Shown here piece by piece: positions 35,139 to 42,920 of a stretch of DNA of 64,000 nt. Both the position numbers and the translations under genes were made by a program. Each line of letters opens with the position of its first letter. Position 1 is the first letter of the stretch. The notes below the pieces were generated by a model that worked only from the letters and a program-made list of their open reading frames with translations, ran no database searches and had not been told where the DNA came from. Source of the stretch: an uncultured Bacilli bacterium (lineage in GTDB: Bacteria > Bacillota_I > Bacilli_A > RF39 > UBA660); contig CAKOND010000001.1 in the NCBI GenBank assembly GCA_934096945.1, positions 62,001 through 126,000 on the forward strand, in the 5' to 3' direction.

Positions 35139-35400
35139 TCAAAAGTAAAATAAGGGTTCATAATGATTTCTATCAAACGCTGTTATTGCATCATCCATGT
35201 TAACTATTTCTTTAAATTGTTCGACATTTAAAACTGATTTTCTATTTTTAATCGTTTTTTGTATTTGATTGTTTTAATCCATGAAGAATCAAAATAACTT
35301 TAAACGCCAATACAAAAACTTATAAATTTAATAAGCCTATACTAGGTGTTTTAGTTTCAATATAATCATTTATACTTGAATCCAATTCTCTCACAGACAT
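35139..35400 (-). pseudogene. Decayed gene of unknown family
   Basis: An ATG with GGAGGTG in front opens MSVRELDSSINDYIETKTPS and stops after 26 codons at 35320. About 70 bases on, another frame reads VLNVEQFKEIVNMDDAITAF then DRNHYEPLFYF to a stop at 35139. Good ribosome site plus two broken frames suggest a degraded gene. Family not recognised. The rest of the 35087-35696 gap holds the dispersed repeat. Confidence 0.4.
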
Positions 35401-35546
35401 CTTACACCTCCACTAATAACATTATAGCCAAAAAGTTCCTATATGTCAGTAATATATAAGAAAATTTTCAAAGTACATTTTCTTATCTTTTATATCTTTG
35501 ACAAACTTACTGATAAATTGTAATGCTTAAACTTATATAAGGAAAA

Positions 35547-35652
35547 GACACTACTTAGGTGTAGCATCCTTCAAAAAACCAAAAATATTGTAGGCACTAC
35601 CCGCTTTCTCGGGTAACCTTACATTTACATTATACCTAAATTTTATATAAAT
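35547..35652. repeat. Dispersed structured element, copy 2
   Basis: Second copy of the element at 13206-13314. The hairpin ACCC-G-CTTTCT-C-GGGT (35599-35614) has G-C where copy 1 has A-T. The loop and the flanking AACCTTACATTTA are identical. It lies downstream of the yjcZ-like genes and upstream of a decayed gene. No flanking long direct repeat was seen here. Confidence 0.7.
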
Positions 35653-35676
35653 ATCAATACTTTTTAGCAACTTCAA

Positions 35677-35698
35677 AAAAAGAGGTTTCCCTCTTTTT
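35677..35698 (-). terminator. Terminator after the YjcZ-like genes
   Basis: On the minus strand AAAGAGG and CCTCTTT pair around GAAA, followed by T's; starts at the stop codon of the first YjcZ-like gene. Confidence 0.75.
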
Positions 35699-35819
35699 AA
35701 TAGAATGCTCCGCCCCAGATTATAGCAAGTAGTATAAATAGTATTAAAACTATAAATGCATAACTAGCTGTAAAGTTATTTCCTGAAGTAGAATCGCAAT
35801 CTTTTTTACAACAACTCAT
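35697..35819 (-). CDS. YjcZ-like mini membrane protein 1
   Basis: 40 residues: a Cys-rich start (MSCCKKDCDSTSGN) and one C-terminal helix (AFIVLILFILLAIIWGGAFY) of the 'FxLxVxLFILLxIxGxAF' YjcZ type, tiny proteins common in spore-forming Bacilli. AGGGAGG lies seven bases before the ATG. Follows a second copy of the family by 29 bases. Confidence 0.75.
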   Translation of the reverse strand: MSCCKKDCDSTSGNNFTASYAFIVLILFILLAIIWGGAFY

Positions 35820-35848
35820 AATTAACCTCCCTTTATATATTTAAAACT

Positions 35849-35935
35849 TTAGATAAAAGCCCCTACTATGATGATTAAAAGAATAAATAGTACTAAAATT
35901 ATAGCAGCACCAAGGCCATTTCCGCAATGATTCAT
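35849..35935 (-). CDS. YjcZ-like mini membrane protein 2
   Basis: 28 residues: MNHCGNGLGAAIILVLFILL and IIIVGAFI, the canonical YjcZ pattern of a glycine-rich start and one helix. AAAGGAGG is nine bases before the ATG. The tandem pair with 35697-35819 is probably one transcript. YjcZ proteins are linked to sporulation in Bacillus; their role is not settled. Confidence 0.8.
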   Translation of the reverse strand: MNHCGNGLGAAIILVLFILLIIIVGAFI

Positions 35936-36020
35936 AAAACTTTCCTCCTTTATTTTGTCTTTTCACTAGTATTCTATGGTATATTTTTCATTGTGTGAGG
36001 GCAAAAAAAGCTTAAAAACG

Positions 36021-36049
36021 TTGTAAAATGCAAAAATAATTGTTATAAT
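36021..36049 (+). promoter_or_regulatory. Promoter of prsA
   Basis: TTGTAA, a 17-base spacer and TATAAT, 21 bases before the start codon; AAGGAGAG is the ribosome site. Confidence 0.75.
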
Positions 36050-36070
36050 ACCTTTATAAGGAGAGATATT

Positions 36071-37105
36071 ATGAAGAAAAAATTAGTCGCATTATGTGCA
36101 ATCATGCTACTTGCAAGTGGCTGTGGTAAAGTACCAAAACTAGAAAATGGAAAGGAAGCTATCGTTAGTTTTAAAAATGGTGAAAAAATAAGTGTTGATG
36201 AGTTTTATGAAAAATTAAAAGATGACATGGGACTTAATACATTAGTAACCATGATAGATACTCACATTCTTGAAGAAGAATTTAAAGATTATGTTGATAC
36301 TGCTAAAGGTAATGCTGAAGCTACAATTAATGCTTTAATTACACAATATGATGGTAAAGATAAATTGCTTTCTGAAATTCAAAGTCAAACAAAATATCAA
36401 ACAATCGAAGCTTTTCAAGATTATTACTATCTAACATACATGCAAAGCCATGCAATCGAAGAATATGCTAAAACTAAAATAACTGATAAAGAAATCGAAG
36501 AATACTACAAAAATAAATCTATCGGCGATATGGAAATCAGTCATATTCTAATAACACCTGATGTTAAAGATGGTGCAACAACTGATGAAAAGAAAGTTCA
36601 AGAAGAAGCTGCTAAAAAGACTGTAAATGAAATAATTGAAAAATTAAATACAGCTAAGAAAAATAAAGAAGACATCACTGAAGCATTTACTAAACTTGCT
36701 AAAGAATATTCTAAAGATGATGATACTAAAAATAAAGGTGGTGCTTTAGGTAAAATCAATTATGGTAAACTAAGTTCAAGCTATGATGAATTAATTAATG
36801 CCGCTACTAAATTAAAAGATGGTGAGTATTCAACATCAGTTATTACAACAGAACTTGGATACCATGTAATACTTAAAACAAAAAGCTATGAAAAAGATAC
36901 TTTAGAAAATTTAAAAGAAAGCATACTTAAGACACTTGCAGATGAATATATTAAGGATAATTCCTCATCTGTTGGAATTAATGCATTGCAACACTACAGA
37001 AAAGAATACGGCATGGATATTCAAGATGATGAAATCAAAAAACAATATTCTAACTATATTCAAAATATGCTAGCATCTATAGCAAGTTCTAACACTACAA
37101 AATAA
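36071..37105 (+). CDS. prsA: PrsA-like foldase lipoprotein
   Basis: 344 residues. A lipoprotein signal with lipobox LLASGC (Cys-18) places it on the outer membrane face. The parvulin domain runs from about 158 to 276 (MEISHILITPDV, LAKEYSKDDDTKNKGGALG, ELGYHVILKTKS). N-terminal chaperone helices (FYEKLKDDMG, LITQYDGKD) complete the PrsA architecture. It helps secreted proteins fold at the cell surface. Single gene between its promoter and a terminator. Confidence 0.93.
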   Translation: MKKKLVALCAIMLLASGCGKVPKLENGKEAIVSFKNGEKISVDEFYEKLKDDMGLNTLVTMIDTHILEEEFKDYVDTAKGNAEATINALITQYDGKDKLLSEIQSQTKYQTIEAFQDYYYLTYMQSHAIEEYAKTKITDKEIEEYYKNKSIGDMEISHILITPDVKDGATTDEKKVQEEAAKKTVNEIIEKLNTAKKNKEDITEAFTKLAKEYSKDDDTKNKGGALGKINYGKLSSSYDELINAATKLKDGEYSTSVITTELGYHVILKTKSYEKDTLENLKESILKTLADEYIKDNSSSVGINALQHYRKEYGMDIQDDEIKKQYSNYIQNMLASIASSNTTK

Positions 37106-37135
37106 AAAAGCACAAAAGCGTGCTTTTTATTTTGC
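37106..37135. terminator. Terminator between prsA and the coat-protein gene
   Basis: AAAAGCAC-AAAAGC-GTGCTTTTTATTTT on the plus strand, with A's on the other side. Confidence 0.8.
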
Positions 37136-37142
37136 CTAAAAA

Positions 37143-37583
37143 TTAGCAAAGACAATCTACGTATGTATCAGATAAACATCTTATGCAGCATAGACAATCG
37201 CAATCCATTGTAAAGAAAACATTCGTAGCAACATATGGATAAACACTAGTTTCATCAGTATTATCTGCTAGAACTCTAAATGTACAACAATTTCCTTCTA
37301 TTTTTTCTACTCTGAAAACATTTGAACAAGTTGCAGAAGTACCAGTACATGTAGCAGTAGAATCTTTAGTTATTGGCATACTCCATGGAGTACCATTACC
37401 ACAGCAAGTATAAAGCATTACAGGTCTAGTGTTACATACAAGGCAGTTACTTCCTCCACCTAAAACTGGTCTATCGCAAGTTTGTAAACAATTATCTGGG
37501 CATGCATTTTCTTGTAACACTAAAATGACACATAGTATTTCATTAATGCAATTACCTTCTGACGATTTACGTTCTTTATTCAT
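37143..37583 (-). CDS. CotY/CotZ-like spore coat protein
   Basis: 146 residues with about 20 cysteines. The order matches CotY/CotZ: an N-terminal cysteine helix (GNCINEILCVILVLQENACP), a GTPWSMPI-like segment, NVFRVEKIEGNCCTFRVLA ('FRVE.I..cCA.l.lL') and the end FFTMDCDCLCCIRCLSDTYV ('dl.CFC.i.CL'). These proteins build the spore crust through disulfides. YjcZ mini-proteins lie 1.2 kb away. The family call rests on pattern; an exosporium protein is a close alternative. Confidence 0.82.
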   Translation of the reverse strand: MNKERKSSEGNCINEILCVILVLQENACPDNCLQTCDRPVLGGGSNCLVCNTRPVMLYTCCGNGTPWSMPITKDSTATCTGTSATCSNVFRVEKIEGNCCTFRVLADNTDETSVYPYVATNVFFTMDCDCLCCIRCLSDTYVDCLC

Positions 37584-37697
37584 AAACTTTCACCCTTTCA
37601 TCTAATTCACTAATAATTTATGAAAAAAATTAGAATAAGTGTATGCTTTTTACTTTTACTTTTTTATAAATTATGATAAAATAATAATGGTGAGCAA

Positions 37698-38015
37698 ATG
37701 AAAACATATATAGAGTACATTATAATAGCAATTATATTAATAATAATTTCAATGGTTATTGTAAAACTTTCTAAAAGAGACTTCAAAGTCGAAGCTAACA
37801 AACTTATAACTGCCCTTGGTGGTAAGGATAATATTATTAATGCCGAATGTAATATGTCAAGACTAAAAGTTATTCTTAAAGATGTTAGTTTAGCTAACAA
37901 AGATGCCATTCAAAAACTTGGTGCTAAGGGCATCGTAGAAATAGATAACCAATTAAAAATTATATTTGACAAAAATGCTAAAACACTTAAAAAGTATATC
38001 GAAGAGATTCTCTAA
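37698..38015 (+). CDS. Membrane-anchored orphan PTS EIIB-like domain
   Basis: 105 residues. One N-terminal membrane helix (about 5-23) precedes a glucose-type EIIB domain: ALGGKDNIINAECNMSRLKV with the phosphorylatable Cys-51, then KLGAKGIVEIDNQLKIIF. In full systems EIIB passes phosphate from EIIA to a sugar, but no EIIA or EIIC is near. With the usual CxTRLR reading CNMSRLK, the active Cys is kept. Regulation or partnering with a distant EIIC is a guess. Its 3' end folds into the terminator. Confidence 0.8.
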   Translation: MKTYIEYIIIAIILIIISMVIVKLSKRDFKVEANKLITALGGKDNIINAECNMSRLKVILKDVSLANKDAIQKLGAKGIVEIDNQLKIIFDKNAKTLKKYIEEIL

Positions 38016-38030
38016 GATATACTTTTTTCT
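37989..38030 (+). terminator. Terminator of the EIIB-like gene
   Basis: AAGTATATC pairs with GATATACTT around an inner AGAGA/TCTCT, followed by six T; it includes the stop codon. Confidence 0.75.
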
Positions 38031-38319
38031 ATATTTTTTCAATATTCAAAATATCCGTAATCTTAATAAGTTTATTATCTATTGTTAGCAAGTTCATACT
38101 AGTTTTACCAACGATTTCTTCTTCACTTATTCCCTTTTCCGTCGTAATTCTAACTTTACTTTTATACACATGATTAAGTGATCCAAATATTTCATTAATT
38201 TTTTTATTGATATCTTTAGGATTATAAATTTTTACTTCTCTATCACTTCGATACATATCTTGATAATTATTTAATCTTTTATTAATTGGACTTGCAAACA
38301 CATTAGGTAATTTGTTCAT
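38029..38319 (-). CDS. Small protein of unknown function
   Basis: 96 residues from the ATG at 38319 (AGAGGTG upstream); the frame further up overlaps the RodA-like gene. No membrane helix. The start (LPNVFASPINKRLNNYQDMY) and the strand-rich end (SLNHVYKSKVRITTEKG, TSMNLLTIDNKLIKITDI) suggest a small folded domain. No family recognised. Divergent from rodA and convergent with the EIIB-like gene. Confidence 0.6.
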   Translation of the reverse strand: MNKLPNVFASPINKRLNNYQDMYRSDREVKIYNPKDINKKINEIFGSLNHVYKSKVRITTEKGISEEEIVGKTSMNLLTIDNKLIKITDILNIEKI

Positions 38320-38352
38320 AATAACACCTCTACAATATTTTATGATAAAACC

Positions 38353-39471
38353 ATGAAAAATACACATACTAAAGTTATGAAAAAAATATTAAACAGTAAA
38401 TTTTTATTTTATATTCCTTTACTAATAATAATGATTATTAGTTTTTTAAACATGTACAATGCTAAATATATAAGTACGCTTTATAATAATAACCTAACAA
38501 AGCAAATAATTTGGTATACTTTAGGTATAATAATTCTTTTACTTTTTAGGAAAATAAATACTAGTTTTATATTTAAGCATGCTAAATATTTGTATATTTT
38601 ATCTATTTTACTTCTTATATACGTTTTAATATTTGGTAAAGTTATAAATGGTGCTAAAGCATGGATTACCATAAGAGGATTATCATTTGGGCCTAGTGAA
38701 CTAGCAAAATTATCTCTTGCTTTAATGCTTAGTAATATTTTAAATAGTTTCCATAACACTGGAATAAAAAGTGAAATTATCTTTATTTTAAAAGTTATTA
38801 TTTTAACATTTATTCCTTCACTTCTTGTATTTTTAGAGCCAGACACAGGTGCCATTATCTTCTTTTTAGTAATAGCATTTACTACTATAGTGCTAGGAAA
38901 CATTCATAAATTTTGGTACATCATAGCATTGTTTTTTATAATTTTATTTATAGGAAGTTTTATATTTCTTTATCTTTTTAATAAAGATTTACTTATTAAT
39001 TTGATAGGGACTAGTTTCTTTTATAGAGTTGAAAGACTCATAACTTTTAAAACTATGTCAAGTTATCAATTAGAAAATGCCTTAGTAGGAATTGGTTCAG
39101 CAAATATCTTATCAACTTCTCTAGGCAAAGTTAAAATATATATACCAGAAGCACCAACTGACTTTATCTTTGCTTATTCAATTACGAGTTTTGGCTATCT
39201 TACCGGTTTTATCATTCTGCTTTGTTATTTAATTATAGATGTTTACTTAATTAATAAATTTCTTTCTATGAAAAAAGGCACCATGAAATACTTTTTAGCT
39301 TCTTTTATAAGCATATTTATTTTAAATCAAATAATAAATATTGGCATGAATTTAGGCTTACTTCCCATCATAGGTATTCCACTGCCCTTTTTAAGTTACG
39401 GTGGATCAACACTCATTATATATTTTATTTTCCTAGGCATTATTTTTAATCAAAAAGAAAAACCATACTAA
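38353..39471 (+). CDS. FtsW/RodA/SpoVE family peptidoglycan glycosyltransferase (RodA-like)
   Basis: 372 residues with about ten membrane helices. The SEDS signature is clear: INGAKAWITIRGLSFGPSEL then AKLSLALMLS, later FLEPDTGAIIFF with the catalytic Asp, and FLSYGGSTLI near the end. SEDS proteins polymerise lipid II. I favour RodA over FtsW because of length and the lone position, but cannot separate the three subtypes. Neither ATG at 38353 nor 38377 has a good ribosome site; the first is used here. Confidence 0.93.
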   Translation: MKNTHTKVMKKILNSKFLFYIPLLIIMIISFLNMYNAKYISTLYNNNLTKQIIWYTLGIIILLLFRKINTSFIFKHAKYLYILSILLLIYVLIFGKVINGAKAWITIRGLSFGPSELAKLSLALMLSNILNSFHNTGIKSEIIFILKVIILTFIPSLLVFLEPDTGAIIFFLVIAFTTIVLGNIHKFWYIIALFFIILFIGSFIFLYLFNKDLLINLIGTSFFYRVERLITFKTMSSYQLENALVGIGSANILSTSLGKVKIYIPEAPTDFIFAYSITSFGYLTGFIILLCYLIIDVYLINKFLSMKKGTMKYFLASFISIFILNQIINIGMNLGLLPIIGIPLPFLSYGGSTLIIYFIFLGIIFNQKEKPY

Positions 39472-39479
39472 GTGTATGG

Positions 39480-39704
39480 TTAATAGTAAAACGTCCTAGG
39501 TATAGGTTGATAATAACTATATGAACTATTATAATATGGCATACCCGGATTTGGATATCCACCCACATTTGTTCCTGCACCTGGTGCTACATTATAAATA
39601 GGTCTTGGTCTAGTTAAACCAACTGCGGCCCCTCCAGCTAATCCTCCGAGTAAAAACGGAAATACAAAACCCCTGTTTTGGTTTTGATAATAATTTGGAT
39701 ACAT
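39480..39704 (-). CDS. Gly/Tyr/Pro-rich small protein, possible coat-type
   Basis: 74 residues. FPFLLGGLAGGAAVGL is a glycine-zipper-like hydrophobic segment; the rest is Tyr, Asn, Pro and Gly rich (PYYNSSYSYYQPIPRTFYY at the end). AAGGAGCC precedes the ATG. Similar low-complexity proteins are found in Bacilli spore coats, and coat-type genes are 2-4 kb away, but function is not shown. Confidence 0.65.
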   Translation of the reverse strand: MYPNYYQNQNRGFVFPFLLGGLAGGAAVGLTRPRPIYNVAPGAGTNVGGYPNPGMPYYNSSYSYYQPIPRTFYY

Positions 39705-39747
39705 AAATAGGCTCCTTTCTTTACTATCTTATGTAAAAAAAGTACAC

Positions 39748-40014
39748 TTACTTATTACAATTACCCAAAAATACTTTTCCTTTTTCTCTGAATAAACCTA
39801 AATTTGTTTTTTTATTAAGTTTATTTATTGCTTCATCTAGTATTTCCATATATTCATAATCATCTATTAGATTAACATCCTCTACCTTAACAATGTTCAT
39901 TTCAACATTGTCCAAAATCAAAAATTCATAAACTAATTCTAACGATATTTTTTCCATAACTTGCTTTTTAGCTAAATCTTTACTTAATTTCATATATTCT
40001 TTCACATCAATCAA
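39748..40014 (-). CDS. Small acidic protein of unknown function
   Basis: 88 residues with AAGGAAA before the ATG. Helical start (KEYMKLSKDLAKKQVMEKIS), then LVYEFLILDNVEMNIVKVED and a final NKKTNLGLFREKGKVFLGN. No family recognised. Divergent from the double-HTH gene; both may use the shared ~100-base intergenic region. Confidence 0.55.
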   Translation of the reverse strand: MIDVKEYMKLSKDLAKKQVMEKISLELVYEFLILDNVEMNIVKVEDVNLIDDYEYMEILDEAINKLNKKTNLGLFREKGKVFLGNCNK

Positions 40015-40114
40015 TATTTTCCTTTCTTATATTATAACAGGCAATTTCGTATTTGTCTGTAATTTTCTGTATATTTTATAAAATAATGGGAAAATTAATC
40101 TGGTGACGGAATAA

Positions 40115-40564
40115 ATGGAAAATGATAGACTTTTTGAGTTAAGAGAATATCACGGCTTAACTCAAGCAAAAATTGGAGAAATTCTCGGAGTGCGACAACA
40201 AACATACGCTGAATGGGAGAAGGGTAAAAAACTCATTCCCTTGAAGCACCTAATAACCCTAGCTAAATATTATAAAGTAAGTTTAGATTACCTAACAGGT
40301 CTTTCTAATAAAAAAGAAATATTTTTTAACTATGTGCAACTTGATAAAGAGGAAATAGGTCAAAAAATTCTTTATATTAGAAACATAAATAATCTAAAGC
40401 AACGCGAGTTAGCAAAAGTATTAAATACTTCCCCATCAACAATTTGTGCGTATGAAAAAGGTAATACTTTAATTTTAACGGCATTCTTATATCAAATTGC
40501 TAAAGAATTCAATGTTTCTATGGATTGGTTCGTCGGAGCAAGTACAAGAATTAAAAGATTTTAG
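40115..40564 (+). CDS. Regulator with two XRE-type HTH domains
   Basis: 149 residues made of two tandem Cro/CI-like domains, about 1-68 and 78-145. First: LREYHGLTQAKIGEILGVRQ, then QTYAEWEKGKKLIPL and LDYLTGLSN. Second: IRNINNLKQRELAKVLNTSP, then STICAYEKGN and MDWFVGAS. Each domain ends in the 'D.L.G' motif of the family. An internal duplication of one DNA-binding domain could let a single chain read a long or repeated operator. Confidence 0.9.
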   Translation: MENDRLFELREYHGLTQAKIGEILGVRQQTYAEWEKGKKLIPLKHLITLAKYYKVSLDYLTGLSNKKEIFFNYVQLDKEEIGQKILYIRNINNLKQRELAKVLNTSPSTICAYEKGNTLILTAFLYQIAKEFNVSMDWFVGASTRIKRF

Positions 40565-40582
40565 TTCTTGTTTTTTATTTTT
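40549..40582 (+). terminator. Terminator of the double-HTH gene
   Basis: CAAGAA and TTCTTG pair around an A/T loop holding the stop, followed by TTTTTTATTTTT. Confidence 0.7.
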
Positions 40583-40684
40583 CTCCAAAACCAATAATTA
40601 TAAAAGCTTCACTAAAGTTTTCATAAACGTTCCTACCTTCCTAATATATTTTATCAAAAATTTTAGAAAAAAAAAAGGCTTTTT

Positions 40685-41914
40685 TTACATAAGTCCCATA
40701 AAATAATTTTTTTTGCCTTTTTTAATAAGTAAAATCTTATTTTCAATAGCATCATTTTTTTGAAGTTTTTTATCTAAATCAGTCTCTTTTTTATTATTTA
40801 CACTTATAGCACCAGCCATAATCATTTCTTTAGCTTCTCTTTTACTAGAAACTACCTTATTATTTACTAATACATCTATAAGCAAATCGTTTTCATTTAC
40901 ATGAAACTCAGGAATATCTTTAATATTAGCCATAATTTCATCACTTGAAAGTTCCCATATTCTATCAGAAAATAAACATTCTGAAATATTTAAAGCCTTA
41001 TCAAATTCTTCTTTACCATGTAAATCAGTAATTATTTCTTTAGCTAAAGCTTTTTGAGCAATTCGTAAATGTGGATTTTCATTTTGTTTTTCCATAATAC
41101 TATCAATTTCTTCTGGAGTTAAAAATGTAAACACTTTCAAATACTCATATACTTTAGAATCATCAGTATTAATTAAATATTGATACATTTCATAACTAGA
41201 TGTTTTGTTTATATCAAGCCACAAAGCATTTCCTTCACTTTTTCCAAATTTTTTGCCATTAGCATCAAGTATCAAAGGCATTGTAAAAGCATATGCTTCC
41301 TTTCCAATCATCTTTCTAATTAATTCTATACCTGTTGTAATATTTCCCCATTGATCAGATCCTTCAACTTGCATAGTGCATCCCATTTCGTTATACATAT
41401 GTAAAAAATCATAACCTTGAATAAGCATATAGCTAAATTCAGCATAAGTAATACCACTTTCAAGTCTTCTTTGAATAATATCTTTACTAAGCATATAATT
41501 AACATTTATATATTTACCAACATCTCGCAAGAAATCTAAGAAATTATAATCTTTAAACCACTCATAATTATTTACAAGTTTTGCCTTACCATCAAATATC
41601 TTATCAATTTGTTTTCTAATTGATTCAATATTATAATTAAGGGTATCAATACTTATAATTTCTCTTTCTGCGGTAGGTCTAGGGTCACCGATTCTACCTG
41701 TTGCACCACCACATAAAAGAATTGGATTATGTCCCATTTTCATAAGTCTTTTAGCTGTAACAAGTGAGCTATAATGACCTAAATGTAGTGAATCAGCAGT
41801 TGGATCAGTTCCCCAATAAAAGGTAACTTTTTCATTATTAATTTTATTTTCAATATCATCACCTGCTACATCTTTAACAAGTCCTCGCCATTTTAATTCT
41901 TCCCAATTTGTCAT
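40685..41914 (-). CDS. tyrS: Tyrosyl-tRNA synthetase
   Basis: 409 residues from the ATG at 41914 (GGAGGAAA upstream); the frame further up lies in the T-box. Class Ic: YWGTDPTADSLHLGH has the HIGH motif, LILDANGKKFGKSEG the KMSKS region (KFGKS), and YMLIQGYDFLHM with GSDQWGNI binds tyrosine. The C-terminal S4-like domain is present (LLIDVLVNNKVVSSKREAKE). Controlled by the upstream T-box. Confidence 0.97.
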   Translation of the reverse strand: MTNWEELKWRGLVKDVAGDDIENKINNEKVTFYWGTDPTADSLHLGHYSSLVTAKRLMKMGHNPILLCGGATGRIGDPRPTAEREIISIDTLNYNIESIRKQIDKIFDGKAKLVNNYEWFKDYNFLDFLRDVGKYINVNYMLSKDIIQRRLESGITYAEFSYMLIQGYDFLHMYNEMGCTMQVEGSDQWGNITTGIELIRKMIGKEAYAFTMPLILDANGKKFGKSEGNALWLDINKTSSYEMYQYLINTDDSKVYEYLKVFTFLTPEEIDSIMEKQNENPHLRIAQKALAKEIITDLHGKEEFDKALNISECLFSDRIWELSSDEIMANIKDIPEFHVNENDLLIDVLVNNKVVSSKREAKEMIMAGAISVNNKKETDLDKKLQKNDAIENKILLIKKGKKNYFMGLM

Positions 41915-41927
41915 ATTTTTTCCTCCA

Positions 41928-42049
41928 AACAAAAAAGATGATACCAAAAGGAGTCAGCTCATGACGGTACCATCCTTTAATTAACTTAATTATCTTAACG
42001 CGATTTAAACGATTCAGCTCCAGGGTTGTAAATTCTATCTTCGCTGATT
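41928..42049 (-). promoter_or_regulatory. Compact T-box leader of tyrS
   Basis: The antiterminator motif AAGGATGGTACCG (minus strand, around 41966-41983) and a competing terminator (GATGGTACC with GGTATCATC, then six T) identify a T-box. Between the mapped promoter and that motif are only ~65 bases. Stem I appears to be a short CAGC/GCTG hairpin (around 42014-42045) holding UUUACAACCC, whose UAC fits a tyrosine specifier. Usual stem I features (AG bulge, GNUG loop) are not seen. Confidence 0.8.
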
Positions 42050-42055
42050 GACCAA

Positions 42056-42084
42056 ATTATAGCACAATCAAAAATCAAATTCAA
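42056..42084 (-). promoter_or_regulatory. Promoter of tyrS
   Basis: On the minus strand TTGAAT, a 17-base spacer and TATAAT, overlapping the end of the pseudouridine synthase gene. Confidence 0.75.
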
Positions 42085-42731
42085 GCCTTTTCAACGATTT
42101 TTTTAAAATCATCATTTAATGGCAATTCTGCCAAACAAATCTTTTTTGTAACAGGATGTACAAATTTTAAATAATAAGCTTCTAACATCATTCTTTTATA
42201 TTTTTCTTTACCATACTTTTTATCACCGAGTATTGGATGCCCCATATTAGCTAGTTGAACTCTTATTTGATTTTTTCTACCAGTTTCAATTTTTACATCT
42301 ATCAAACTATATTTATCATTATTTTCTATAACCTTAAATTTTGTTATAGCAATCTTACCTATTTTTTTATTTTTAGTAACTACAACATCAAAGCTTTTTG
42401 TTTCAAAAAGAAAATCTTTCAAAAAAACATTTTTTTCATTCACTAAACCACATATAATAGCATAATACTTTCTTTCAACTTTTTGCCAATTTTGTTGTAA
42501 ATCTTTTTTTACTTTTTCATTTTTGGCAAATACAATAAGTCCACTTGTATCTTTATCTAATCTATGTACAATAAATATTTTATTTTTAGGATTTTGCTTC
42601 TTTACATATTCTTTTACTTCATCATATAAATTTATATCACACCTATTATCTCTAGAAATAGTTAACATTCCCACAGGTTTATTAACTATAATTAAATATT
42701 TATCTTCATATATTATCTTTAATTTTTTCAT
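42081..42731 (-). CDS. RluA/RluD-family pseudouridine synthase
   Basis: 216 residues from the ATG at 42731 (GGAGGTAGT upstream). The longer frame to 42863 runs through the tRNA-Ala gene and is not real. The catalytic loop is VHRLDKDTSGLIVFAKN with Asp; RKNQIRVQLANMGHPILGDKKYG is the conserved C-terminal motif. There is no N-terminal S4 domain, so it is a short RluA-type enzyme; whether rRNA or tRNA is the substrate is open. Confidence 0.92.
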   Translation of the reverse strand: MKKLKIIYEDKYLIIVNKPVGMLTISRDNRCDINLYDEVKEYVKKQNPKNKIFIVHRLDKDTSGLIVFAKNEKVKKDLQQNWQKVERKYYAIICGLVNEKNVFLKDFLFETKSFDVVVTKNKKIGKIAITKFKVIENNDKYSLIDVKIETGRKNQIRVQLANMGHPILGDKKYGKEKYKRMMLEAYYLKFVHPVTKKICLAELPLNDDFKKIVEKA

Positions 42732-42761
42732 ACTACCTCCAACTAAATATTTTAGTATTGC

Positions 42762-42796
42762 AAAATAAAAAGCCCTTAAACAAAGGCTCTTAATTT
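42762..42796 (-). terminator. Terminator after tRNA-Ala
   Basis: On the minus strand AGCCTTT and AAGGGCT pair around GTTT and run into TTTTATTTT. Confidence 0.7.
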
Positions 42797-42801
42797 CCAT
42801 T

Positions 42802-42878
42802 TGGTGGAGAATGTGGGGCTCGAACCCGCGACCTCCACGGTGCAAGCGTGGCGCTCTAGCCAACTGAGCTAATTCCCC
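42802..42878 (-). tRNA. tRNA-Ala (anticodon UGC), CCA encoded
   Basis: 77 bases reading GGGGAATTAGCTCAG at the 5' end, a CGCTTGCACCG anticodon arm with TGC, GGTTCGAGCC in the T arm and CCA at the 3' end. The acceptor pairs GGGGAAT with ATTCTCC. It lies alone between rpoZ and the pseudouridine synthase gene. Confidence 0.97.
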
Positions 42879-42920
42879 AGGAACAAGAATATCTTATCAT
42901 ATTTTGATAAAATAATCAAG

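Noticed and set aside
42732..42863. 44-residue N-terminal extension of the pseudouridine synthase
   Set aside because: It is antisense-free read-through of the tRNA-Ala gene; the ATG at 42731 has a perfect ribosome site.
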